A DNA stretch of 64,000 bases from Cercospora beticola (taxonomy: Eukaryota; Ascomycota; Dothideomycetes; Mycosphaerellales; Mycosphaerellaceae), in NCBI RefSeq assembly GCF_033473495.1, contig NC_088938.1, forward strand, positions 3,968,001-4,032,000, given 5' to 3'. The translations under genes were made by a program, and so were the position numbers. The notes under the pieces are model-generated. The model ran no database searches. It was not told where the DNA came from and was given only the letters and a program-made list of their open reading frames with translations. Within the stretch, counting starts at the first letter, position 1, and each line of letters opens with the position of its first letter. Below, piece by piece: positions 34,804 to 44,349 of this stretch.

Positions 34804-35377
34804 TCACTCCGGGATTGCGTGACAGCTGACTTCAGAGCTACTCCTACTGCTGGTTGGAGAGGAGCTTCCACTACCTCCGCAGTCGCCGCAGGTCAGCTTG
34901 AGGGCACTTCCACTGCCTTCGCAGCTCATACAACTGCGCTCTTGCACTATACGGCCAACGCCGAGACATGTGTCGCCTTGTCATCGAAGTTAGCATATTG
35001 CAATCCGAGATGGTAACTGCAGGGGGCTTACAGTTCATGTTTCCGCAACCGTTCTTCTCTGCATGACAGTCGACGCAAGATATAGTCTTTGATGCTTTGC
35101 CTGTTGCTTTGCAGAAACCACAGGGCTTGTTCACGTTCCCTTCTCCTGAACAGCGTTGACAAGGCTCGAGAGGAACGTCTACGAGCAGTAGTGGAGAATG
35201 AATATGGGAGGGAGGTAGGTTGGCGCCGTGTTGCATGGAGTTCCTTCGGGTGTTCTCCTTTGTCTGGAAGCTGTCGTTGCGCTCGGCAGCGTGAGGTCGG
35301 AAGTCGTTCAGGGCTTGTTCAAACGTTTTGGCGTCGAGGACCTCTTGCGTTGCGAGGTGTCTTTCGTGCATAGACAT
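34804..35377 (-). CDS. DnaJ-type cysteine-rich zinc-finger protein without J domain
   Basis: Two exons, 35032-35377 and 34804-34976, joined across a GTAAGC intron, give 172 residues. The protein carries CxxCxGxG-like repeats as in the zinc-binding domain of type I DnaJ proteins: CQRCSGEG, CGFCKATG, CVDCHAEK, then CDTCLGVG (completed by the splice), CMSCEGSG and CGDCGGSG. There is no J domain and no client-binding domain, so it is not a complete Hsp40. Stand-alone proteins of this kind act as thiol or zinc-dependent holdases or assembly factors in plastids and elsewhere; the role here is unknown. The N-terminal 70 residues are polar with no clear import signal. The spacing of Cys pairs is regular, which makes the coding call solid. 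Confidence 0.8.
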
Positions 35378-36880
35378 GATGTATGCTTGACAGTCGAGTG
35401 TTGCTTGAAGAAGTGCTTTTTGATCCTTTATCTAATCGAGAGTTGTGGCGGAGCGGGAGGACGACGTCTTTTGTGCCCTTGGGATTGCAATTTCCCGGTC
35501 TCCGGAGTGCTTGGCTGTTTCTTAGATCGAGTAAATCAAGATCTTTAACTTCTAGGCGTATGCAAAAGTGAGAATGCCAGAAACTCTACTCGGATAGGTG
35601 CAGGAAGCACACTCTTTAAGACCACAGCCAAGTGCCGAGCCATGATGGAATGGCTGCGACCCAAAGGATGTTCCACGACTGGTAACAAAGTGATCGACGT
35701 CCAGGGTCGATAGGACAAGCACCCGCTAGGTGGCCCATCCCGCGCCAGGTTCCGCCTTGTTCGTTATCGGCGAATGAGAAAGTATCATGAATAGCACCAA
35801 GATGTCAGCGAAAAAGCAATGGAGGACCCTATCGAGCTGCGCGGCGAGGCACTAGGAGGTAGGCTGCCAGGTACGATGTTCCAGAATTGTTTCGCAACTC
35901 ATGGCTGTGAAGCCAGCGAGTCGCGAGTTGCTAGATCTACGTAGAATCGAAGTGAGTATGTGTTCTGGTGTCATCGACAACATTGCGGCTCGTCTTGACA
36001 GATTATACTGTTCAGTGGGACGTGTCAAGGCCTCCACACATACTGATCAATGAGACAATCGCTCCATTGAGACCTAACCGCATTGCGACCAGAGACACTA
36101 TTCTCCCACTCTGTCCACGTCAGCAAGCAGCGAAGTACGATAGGCTGAAGGGCTGCAATTCAGGGTCTGCCGGCGCGGACAGCCGTACAGCACACCGCCG
36201 CTCCGCGAGAGCACAAATGCTGGTTGCATAGCGGGTCACGTTGTCTGACATTCGCCGTGGTCATTGCAACGGCATCGCAGCTCTGGCTCTGGCTCTGGTT
36301 GTGGTGGTAATGCCAATGGGCTTGGCAGGCAGTCGCAGTCTGTGATCAAGCTCGAAGCAGAGCAGAGCGGAGACGACTCTCGAAGACAGATCGGCTCAAG
36401 GCTTCTCAGGAGAGACTGAGGGACATTTCTCCCGATGATGTCGACTTTGACTCCTTCGACGACACGACCTCAGCCTCGGCCTCCAACGATCGCCCATGAT
36501 GATGTTTCCAGCGACACGCGAGGGCTGCATGTAACCGATTGTGCCTGGCGTGCAAAGCTCAAAAAGGCTAGGCACAAGGAGGTTAGCAGAAAGTGGCTTG
36601 TTGGAGTCCGATGCGTGCGTCGCGTGGAAAGGCGGATGGTTCGTAGCGACTCAGGTCTCAGAGCGATGACCGCAGAGGAGGCTCTCGCGAGCAGCGGAGA
36701 GTCAGAGGTGTGGTTGTTCGGCCACTCGGCTCATCGGCGCACGACTTCCGATGCTCGAGCGTCATCGGTCAGCCCCAAACTTCCCAATCCTTTTGTCGTT
36801 GACACGAGGAACACCAGAAAATCCTGCGCAGCGTGCCATTGCCGGGCCACAGGCATATTCCTGCTCAGCCGAATGGAGCG
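35378..36880. other. intergenic region upstream of ABC1-family kinase
   Basis: 1.5 kb between divergent genes. It contains a short ctggct/tggtgg low-complexity run near 36280-36310 and a 149-codon ATG frame (36435-36884) that overlaps the kinase start and shows no domain; it may be a leader uORF or chance. Confidence 0.35.
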
Positions 36881-38728
36881 ATGAGGTCCATAGCATCGCC
36901 GCTGCGATCGGCGGTCCAGACGCTTTCTCGGCAGCCCACGAGCTGGACATGTCGGCAATGTCTCCTCTCCCGATCTCGACCCCAACGACAAATCGTGTCG
37001 AGTATACGGCAAGAGATCACGCGATCGAGAGGCGTACGATTCTCTTCCACCCAATCTGAAGCTTCACAGGCTGGCAAACGAGCATGGCGCGACCGAATAC
37101 AGGACCGCATCCAGGACCCAAGGGAGAGGCGTCGAGTAGCCATCGCTGCAACAATTATATTTTTGACGGGGTGTGCGGCATTGGCCTTCAGTGAACAAGC
37201 ACGGCACGTGTACATCGGAGCGCAAAGAACCGGGAGAGTAGCGGTTTGCCTGTTTCTCAACATTCAGGACTACCGGAAGATATTGAAGCGTGAGGACTGG
37301 GACAATCCAGAGTTTCAAAAGGACATTGCGGCATGCCACAAGAGGTGTGCACTGCGGACACTGCGGGCGATGGAGCAGAATGGATCGATATTCATCAAGC
37401 TCGGACAGCATCTCACGTCGCTGAATTATTTGCTACCCAGCGAGTGGTGTGATACCTTCATACCCCTGCAGGACAAATGTCCGGTATCGAGTTACGGCAG
37501 CATTGAAGAGATGGTATACCATGACACGGGCAAGAGACTAGAAGACTACTTCTCAGAGTTTGCGGCCGAGCCCATAGGAGCAGCGTCACTGGCACAGGTA
37601 CACATAGCGCGGCTGAAGGAGAACGGGGAGAAGGTAGCGGTCAAGGTGCAGCACCCCGGACTTGACGAATGGGCAGCACTGGATATGTGGTTGACTACCA
37701 ACACTTTCCGGACATTACGATATTGGTTCCCAAACTACGACCTGACATGGCTCAGCGACGAAATGGAAGTATCGTTACCGCAAGAGCTAGATTTCCGACA
37801 AGAAGGAAAGAACGCCAAGAAGATGAAAGATTACTTCTCAAAGATCAAAGGGACGCCTTTGATCATACCAGAAGTATACTCTGCAGAACGAAGGATCCTA
37901 GTCATGGAGTATATCACAGGCCATCGACCCGATGATCTCGAATTCCTCGATGCCAACGGAATTAGCCGCGACGAAGTCTCCGCCGCTTTAGCCAACATCT
38001 TCAACGAAATGATCTTCGGCAAGAACGCTCCCTTACACTGTGACCCTCACGGTGGTAACATGGCCATTCGCCTCAATCCCAACAAACGCAAACCTCGAAA
38101 CTTCGATGTAATCCTATATGACCACGGCCTCTACCGAGATATTCCAGACCATCTCCGCAAAGCCTACGCACACATGTGGCTCGCCGTGCTCGACACCGAC
38201 ATCCCTCGGATGCGAAAATACGCCTACGAAATCGCCGGGATAGGTGATGAAGACTTCCCCATCTTCGCCTCGGCCGTCACAGGACGCGACTACGGCGTCG
38301 TAGAGCGAGGCGTCGCAGCACAACATCGCAACGATGAAGAAAAACGTAGTCTGTCCGAGCAAATGGGCCAGGACCTGGTTGAGAAAATCGTGGGACTTCT
38401 AGGTCGTGTGCCGAGGGTCATCCTTCTCATTTTGAAAACCAATGACTTGACCCGGAGCCTCGATGAGAATCTTCATACAACGCAAGGACCTATGCGTTCG
38501 TTCATGATTCTTGCCCGATATGCTGCGCGATGCGTGTGGGAAGAACAGAAAGAGAGTATTTCGGGAAGTGTATTCTGGCCAAAGAATTTTTTCACTTTAT
38601 CATTCGGACTTCTGGAGTATACGAAGGTTGTACTGAAGTTGAGAATTTATGAGTATTATCTTTCCGCGAGGAGGAGGTTAGGCTTGCAGAATCCGGCGAC
38701 TCTTCAGGAGATGCAGCAGCAGCAGTAG
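36881..38728 (+). CDS. mitochondrial ABC1/ADCK-family atypical kinase (Mcp2-like)
   Basis: Single exon of 615 residues from the first in-frame ATG. The N-terminus (MRSIASPLRSAVQTLSRQP) is a mitochondrial presequence, and one membrane helix follows (VAIAATIIFLTGCAALAF). The ABC1 signature is complete: the KxGQ motif in SIFIKLGQHLTSLNYLLP, the Ala-rich loop in EPIGAASLAQVHIARL, the ATP Lys in VAVKVQHPG, the catalytic segment HCDPHGGNM at about residue 386 and the metal-binding DHG in ILYDHGLYRD. The KRLEDYFSEF region and layout fit the ADCK1/Mcp2 branch, which acts in lipid and coenzyme Q homeostasis at the inner membrane, rather than Coq8. That subgroup call is by recollection of family features. 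It ends in a Gln run. Confidence 0.88.
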   Translation: MRSIASPLRSAVQTLSRQPTSWTCRQCLLSRSRPQRQIVSSIRQEITRSRGVRFSSTQSEASQAGKRAWRDRIQDRIQDPRERRRVAIAATIIFLTGCAALAFSEQARHVYIGAQRTGRVAVCLFLNIQDYRKILKREDWDNPEFQKDIAACHKRCALRTLRAMEQNGSIFIKLGQHLTSLNYLLPSEWCDTFIPLQDKCPVSSYGSIEEMVYHDTGKRLEDYFSEFAAEPIGAASLAQVHIARLKENGEKVAVKVQHPGLDEWAALDMWLTTNTFRTLRYWFPNYDLTWLSDEMEVSLPQELDFRQEGKNAKKMKDYFSKIKGTPLIIPEVYSAERRILVMEYITGHRPDDLEFLDANGISRDEVSAALANIFNEMIFGKNAPLHCDPHGGNMAIRLNPNKRKPRNFDVILYDHGLYRDIPDHLRKAYAHMWLAVLDTDIPRMRKYAYEIAGIGDEDFPIFASAVTGRDYGVVERGVAAQHRNDEEKRSLSEQMGQDLVEKIVGLLGRVPRVILLILKTNDLTRSLDENLHTTQGPMRSFMILARYAARCVWEEQKESISGSVFWPKNFFTLSFGLLEYTKVVLKLRIYEYYLSARRRLGLQNPATLQEMQQQQ

Positions 38729-40110
38729 AAACTCGAATGAGGAAATTACGCGTCCTGTGCTTTTGGCGTGGGCTGAGACTCGTGAAGTCAGCTGAGTTTG
38801 CAACATGTTTCCATCGCAAGCGATGATTTGTGTGTAAGGGAAGGAACTTAAGTGGCGTGTAGGCATGGATTGAACTGTACATAGAGAAAGAAAGAGAGAG
38901 AGCGCCAAATTTCAAGAGCTTTGAGATCGATCCCACAGCGCCGTGGTTCTAAGGTGTTCGTCCTCACGCATACTCGACGTTTCGGCAATTTGCACCATTT
39001 CGCTAATGGGCTTCCAAGTGAATAATCACAAATCCGACAGAATAAGACACGTTGAATGGAAGATGTAATTCTCACCATAAACTCTCATTGATATTTATAC
39101 ATACACAACAGCCACCCCAAAAAAATGCTGCAAGTCCGTTCTCTGCGCACGATGCCAAAAGTCAACTACATCCCGCGTGTAGGAAGAAAGCAGGAGAGGA
39201 TGAAACTTCGGATCATTATCGACGTCGAACTCAAAGTCTTCGCCTCTTCTCCAGAAACGGCGCTTTCTCCTGGTCTTCTATACACAGCAGCAACATTTCA
39301 TACACAGTCAAGCTCAAGTACCCATGCAGATGAGTTGGACTCCGAAATCATTCCGCAAAACCAGGCGCGACCCGTCCGTATGCTATACAATCCGTCAATT
39401 TCATACATTGGTGCGCTTGACCATCGCTCGAGAGCGTCCACAATCTCAATCGTAATATACTTTGTTGCCACATGAGAATCGTAGATGAAAGATTTGAGTT
39501 GAGAAGAGCGTGGTGGGTATCGATCGGGTATCCATCTTCCTTCCGTACACATACAATGGCGAACCTCCCAGATTTTTTGCCCGTCCTCCACGGGATTTTC
39601 ATTTTCTCTTCTCCCCAAAATGCAGAAATATGCAGCTCTTGAAAAGTTCGGCGGAAATTGTCCAGTCATGCCAATTCCCAGCCTCGAGCCCTTCCCCCTT
39701 GCCTCTTCCCTCTCAATACTTCTATCAGTATGCAGCAGCAGCAAAGACAAACGCTCAGAACTCCAAAATTCAGAAGCACACGAAAGCAGTAGAATGCGAG
39801 CCTATGCAAGATACATGTTCTGCTCTCTGCCTCCGGACGATGCATCCGAAAAGTATGCTGTGTGCGTTAACGCTCATTCCAAAATGCCAAAATGCTTCCA
39901 AGGGGGTATCGCAACCATAAACAAGAAGCGAAGTAGAGCAGAGTATGAGTGCAGTGACTCTCGATGGGAAGGTCGTTTGTTTTGGTATGTGTGCCGTCAT
40001 ATGTTTTTTCATTCTTGACATATGCTCGGCCAGCCTTCATGTCATAAAGTCGTGATCGAAAGGTCATGTAGTTAAAAGGTTGTAATTGAGAGATGCTGCT
40101 GATTCGAGCA
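38729..40110. other. convergent intergenic region
   Basis: 1.38 kb between the 3' ends of two kinases, AT-richer than the coding parts. Open frames up to 150 codons lie in several phases without domains; most likely long 3' UTRs. Confidence 0.4.
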
Positions 40111-43100
40111 TCACTCCTCTTTAATGTCGAGCGATCGTCGACTTTGCTCGTCACTGCTGTCGCGCGTTTTGACCTTCTTCATGGTGTTATTAGAACCACT
40201 TCGGGAGGACTTCCTCGAGCGATGAGAATGGCCAGTGCCACGTCGTTCCTTCTGAATCGGCAGAGCCTTTGCGGGCGACTTCCGACGAGACATGACAAGG
40301 CCTCCGTCACTATCAGAGTCTGAGTCAAATTCATCCTCGCCGTCACTGGTGGTAGTCGCCTCCTCATCTGGAGTATAGCCTTCATCGTAGCGATCTCCGT
40401 TGGGTATATCTTGCTGGTTGGGATTCAGAGTATCATCTGACGACTCCTTCCGGTCTGTATCGACGTCTGGCTCTCCGGGCTCGACAGATGAAGCTTCAGA
40501 CAAGACCGAAGGAATCGATGGATTACTAATCGACATCGAGACTGCCGAGCCAAGATCAGAAGAGCTGGACATAAGAGCGGGAGGCAGCTGACTGGTAGCT
40601 CCATGAGGACTTGCGGATTCATCAGGTGTTGCAGGCGTGGATAATTCGGTAAGTGATGGCACTTGGGAGTTTTGTCGTGTTCGATTGTGGTCATCTGGAC
40701 TTGTTGGACATGTCCTGCCATCGAAAGGGCTTGGTGAGCTTCTCCTGCCCGGTGCAGTGATATCCGACCTGTCGGCTTGTTGTTGCTCATTGTGCTCGTT
40801 GATTCGCTTCCTAATGTGTTCCTGATGTGCACGTTGCCACTCTTCTGGCGTAGACTCGATCGCTTGCCGATTGCCCGATGCAGGCCGTGAGATATTACGA
40901 TAGGCCTCAAGCCGTCCAGCCGAGGCGATAGAACTACTAGAGCTCAAGCGAGACAGTATTCCAGTTCCTGGCTGCAAGTGTTGGTGGTCCGAAGTCACTG
41001 ACTGAGGGCGCGAAGATGCGGGGCTGTTGTGTGCGCTTGATTGAGGGGTGGATTCGCCGCGAAGAGATTCGGGCTGCTGTACGTGACCTGATGCTGTAGC
41101 ACCACTCACAGCCACACTTGCTTCGGCGTGCGGGTCGGAGCCTTGCACCGACCCTCGATCAGAGCCACGCTCACTGGAGATGCCTCGCCGGTTCAATGAC
41201 CTCTGTCTACTTTTCGCACGGACACGCTCTATGATGCGCGCAGTGCCTCCGAGAAGGCCGCCCAAGTGACTGCCGCCAGGTGTCGCGAGTGCGGTTGGCG
41301 TTCCAGGTAGACCAGGCGAAGGCGGTCGCGATTCTTCTTTGATTCCTCTGCGATAGCTGGACTCCGTCACCGTGCGCATGGAATCTGCAGCAGATGCTAC
41401 AGTCATGGCACGGTGCGGCGGACTTGGACGAGAAGTCGTCCGAGTGAGGCGATTGCTCGCGTCACTGCTACCATTCAGCCGTGGAATGATCTTATCGTGC
41501 TTCTGTTGCTCCGGGCTGGCAGCCACACTCTTAGACAGTGGATGCTCGCCGTGTTGCGATGCCTTCAAGGCCGAGAGAAGGTCTTCATGGCCACGAAGAC
41601 TTTGCCGCCGAGCGTCCTGGCTGATGGTACTACTAGATGAGTGTGCAGAGGGCACTGGCGAGCCAGCATTCGATTGGCCACGCGCTCTTGTCCTTCCTGT
41701 AATGGTGTCCGCAATTGTTGTTCCAATCTTCGTCACCGCCGATTTGGCGCGATCCAACAAGTTGAGAGGCACGACGGCCGTCTTGAGTTCTTCGTTCGTG
41801 ATCTCGATCTTCCTGTGTCCCAGTTGGTGTGCAGGGTCAGACTCCTCGAACCATCTGGGTTTGTTGTGGATGTCCGCAATCACCCAAGGATGGTAGCGAA
41901 TTTCATCCAGCGTGATGCGCTTGCGTGGATCCTTGATGAGCAGCCTGTGTAACAAATCTAGCAGGTCCTCGCCCAGATCCTCATAGACGAATTCTAGCTC
42001 GTCGCGTTTGCGATTCCATTGAGGCGAGTAGCCCCTTCCGTGCGATGATGGCCGAGACTTGGGCTTGCTATCCACTGGGAGAAGTCGCTGGGCCGGAATA
42101 TACACTTCCTCCTCTGCAATGCTTCTCATCACAACGTACTCACTATCGACAAAAGGAGTACGAGCGAAGAGCATACAGAACAGCGTGATACCCAGAGCCC
42201 AGATGTCGATGGCTTTGGTCACGGGCAGCGGCTCATCCAAAGGGTCGGTTGAGCAGAGCTCAGGCGCGTAGAATGCAGGCGTGCCTACAGTCTTGGCTAG
42301 CTCTTTCGCTTCGTCGTCCAGGTCTGTGGCCTCTGCCTCGCTGACATCCTCGCCCTCGCCATTGTGCACAGGTCGGCCAAGGTATGAGACACCAAAATCA
42401 GAGATCTTCACGCGGTTGTCGTGAGAGGCGAGAAGATTGGGTGGCTTGATATCGCGATGGATGATGCCCTGATAATGCAAGTACAAGAGTCCGAGTACGG
42501 TGTCCCTAAAAGCGCAGCGGATCTGGTCAATCGTCATGATCGGAACGTACTCCAGCTCGGTATCAAGATCGGAGTCCAGGACCTCGTGAGCCAAGTCCGA
42601 CAATCCTTCTACGCTGCCATGTTGCGAGCCTCGTAGACTATTTGGCAGACTGGCATCTCGAGAGGATGGACCAGAGATTGGGTCGTACGGCCCGTACATG
42701 GTGCCCTCCAAGCCGCTCAAGTCGAACTCCACATTACGTGAAGGTGGCTGCGCTTCGCTCACAGGTGACATGGTTTCTGGTTCCGGTGTCAGTATCAAGA
42801 ACCGAGTCGGACGTGCGACGGTGGTGTCGAGGGTGGGCATCAAGGGCGAGGGAGTGCATGAAATGCGCCTACCTGCACCAGTGTCTAGCCACTGTTTCGG
42901 CTGTTGTGACGCTTGTTGCGCGAGCGGTGCGCTCATCTCGCCCGTGATGGACGAGATGCGCGATAATCGATCCTCTTCGGACTCCTCGCTCATCTCATCG
43001 CCAGCCAGCTCAATGCTCCAAGCCTCCGGGGCCTCGTCTGCTCCTCGCCGCATACGTCGGAACGTTCGCAGCTGTCGTCTCCTCTGTTTATCGAGACGTT

Positions 43101-44349
43101 TCTTGGCCTCCTCCAGGACGGCTCGGTCCTGCGCTGCTAGGACTTCATCGTGCTTTCCGGTCTTCGCTTCACGGCTTTCTCTCTCATACCGTCGCGCCTC
43201 CACCATTGCGATCTCTTTCGGTGCCTTTTTCCTCCAATTGATCTCGCCCTTCTCGACCCATTCGAGCACAATGTACACTTTCTTGCGGGTTGGGTCATCA
43301 ATGACTTCGAGCAAGGCTACCACGTTGGGATGGCGGGCCTTTTTCAAGATGGCGACCTCTTTCTTGACCTTGTCCTCGGTAGTACCAAGGCGGCCCAGCT
43401 TTCGTCTCTTGGAAAAGCGCTCCACAATCTTGATTGCCACGTAGGTTCCGTTAGAATGCAGGTCGCGACCAAGTTTGACTTTGCCATGTGTCCCTCTGCC
43501 GAGCTCGTCCATAATCTCGTAATGATTGATGAGCTTGCGACCCGAGATGGGGTCCACATCAACGTCTGCGACATGCGTTTCTTTCGGAACATGCCTCTGC
43601 GTATGATGCAGAAACGGACTCGGATACGTTGCCGACGAGGAGTCGGAATGGAAGGCGGGCGCCGACGGCGGACCAGCATTACTGAACAGGCCGAAGTTGG
43701 GAGTCACGAGGGGTGAGTTGGTCGCCGACCGGGACGTGCTCTGGTGATGCGATGCTATTGCCGTTGCAAAGTTGGCCACGGGCGAGTACAGTCCTGGACC
43801 CCTTCCCCGCAGGTGAGATGGGGTGTAATAGGTCCCGTGATATTGATTGTGTAGGGCGGCGAAGGTCTGATCGGGATACGTGGGGCCCAGAGACTTCAAG
43901 ACTGGACGAGCTGGCTTGACCGTTGCCGCACTGTCGGTGCTCTCGATGCTCAAACTGGACGCCTTTTGCTGAGGCGTCGGGCGGGGAGATAGCTGGGGCT
44001 GCGGCAGCGACAGTGATCCGAGACCTTGGACGTAGCCTGGAGCGGTGGCGTCGGTGGAGCTAGTGCTGACAGCCGTCGAGGCATGCGGGCTGTTGGGTGC
44101 TCGTGGGCTTCGCGGTCTCTGGTCGGGTGCGGCGGTGGGCTGCGGGGTGAAGTAATCGTTCACGGCCACTCCATTGGTCGCGTGCATCGTCGTCGCTTCC
44201 GTCGTTCGCGGTGTGGTGACGTTGACAGCGGGGGGAGGAGCCTCGGAGCGCGGAGTCTCCATATCGCTGCTTCCGCCATTCTGTCCATGTGCTTCCAGCA
44301 CGAGCGTGCCATCCTCTTCGTTGTTCTTGGGCGCGGAATCGGAGGACAT
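40111..44349 (-). CDS. CaMKK/SnfB-type serine/threonine protein kinase
   Basis: Single exon of 1412 residues from the first in-frame ATG. It resembles the fungal CaMKK-like kinases (Aspergillus SnfB/CMKC, yeast Sak1/Tos3/Elm1, fission yeast Ssp1) that phosphorylate the Snf1/AMPK activation loop. Residues 1-270 are Ser/Pro-rich and disordered. The kinase domain starts at INHYEIMDELGRGTHGKVKL (about 273), with YVAIKIVERFSKRRKLGRL (the Arg/Lys insert typical of CaMKK), the catalytic loop IIHRDIKPPNLLAS (about 632), KISDFGVSYLG and VGTPAFYAPELC. About 220 residues of low-complexity charged sequence are inserted between the hinge (YIVLEWVEKGEINW) and the helix before the catalytic loop. The long C-terminal half is Ser-rich and probably regulatory. 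All catalytic residues are intact. Confidence 0.92.
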   Translation of the reverse strand: MSSDSAPKNNEEDGTLVLEAHGQNGGSSDMETPRSEAPPPAVNVTTPRTTEATTMHATNGVAVNDYFTPQPTAAPDQRPRSPRAPNSPHASTAVSTSSTDATAPGYVQGLGSLSLPQPQLSPRPTPQQKASSLSIESTDSAATVKPARPVLKSLGPTYPDQTFAALHNQYHGTYYTPSHLRGRGPGLYSPVANFATAIASHHQSTSRSATNSPLVTPNFGLFSNAGPPSAPAFHSDSSSATYPSPFLHHTQRHVPKETHVADVDVDPISGRKLINHYEIMDELGRGTHGKVKLGRDLHSNGTYVAIKIVERFSKRRKLGRLGTTEDKVKKEVAILKKARHPNVVALLEVIDDPTRKKVYIVLEWVEKGEINWRKKAPKEIAMVEARRYERESREAKTGKHDEVLAAQDRAVLEEAKKRLDKQRRRQLRTFRRMRRGADEAPEAWSIELAGDEMSEESEEDRLSRISSITGEMSAPLAQQASQQPKQWLDTGAGRRISCTPSPLMPTLDTTVARPTRFLILTPEPETMSPVSEAQPPSRNVEFDLSGLEGTMYGPYDPISGPSSRDASLPNSLRGSQHGSVEGLSDLAHEVLDSDLDTELEYVPIMTIDQIRCAFRDTVLGLLYLHYQGIIHRDIKPPNLLASHDNRVKISDFGVSYLGRPVHNGEGEDVSEAEATDLDDEAKELAKTVGTPAFYAPELCSTDPLDEPLPVTKAIDIWALGITLFCMLFARTPFVDSEYVVMRSIAEEEVYIPAQRLLPVDSKPKSRPSSHGRGYSPQWNRKRDELEFVYEDLGEDLLDLLHRLLIKDPRKRITLDEIRYHPWVIADIHNKPRWFEESDPAHQLGHRKIEITNEELKTAVVPLNLLDRAKSAVTKIGTTIADTITGRTRARGQSNAGSPVPSAHSSSSTISQDARRQSLRGHEDLLSALKASQHGEHPLSKSVAASPEQQKHDKIIPRLNGSSDASNRLTRTTSRPSPPHRAMTVASAADSMRTVTESSYRRGIKEESRPPSPGLPGTPTALATPGGSHLGGLLGGTARIIERVRAKSRQRSLNRRGISSERGSDRGSVQGSDPHAEASVAVSGATASGHVQQPESLRGESTPQSSAHNSPASSRPQSVTSDHQHLQPGTGILSRLSSSSSIASAGRLEAYRNISRPASGNRQAIESTPEEWQRAHQEHIRKRINEHNEQQQADRSDITAPGRRSSPSPFDGRTCPTSPDDHNRTRQNSQVPSLTELSTPATPDESASPHGATSQLPPALMSSSSDLGSAVSMSISNPSIPSVLSEASSVEPGEPDVDTDRKESSDDTLNPNQQDIPNGDRYDEGYTPDEEATTTSDGEDEFDSDSDSDGGLVMSRRKSPAKALPIQKERRGTGHSHRSRKSSRSGSNNTMKKVKTRDSSDEQSRRSLDIKEE

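Noticed and set aside
36435..36884. 149-codon ATG frame before the ABC1-family kinase
   Set aside because: No domain, overlaps the kinase start; could be a leader uORF but nothing supports a protein product.
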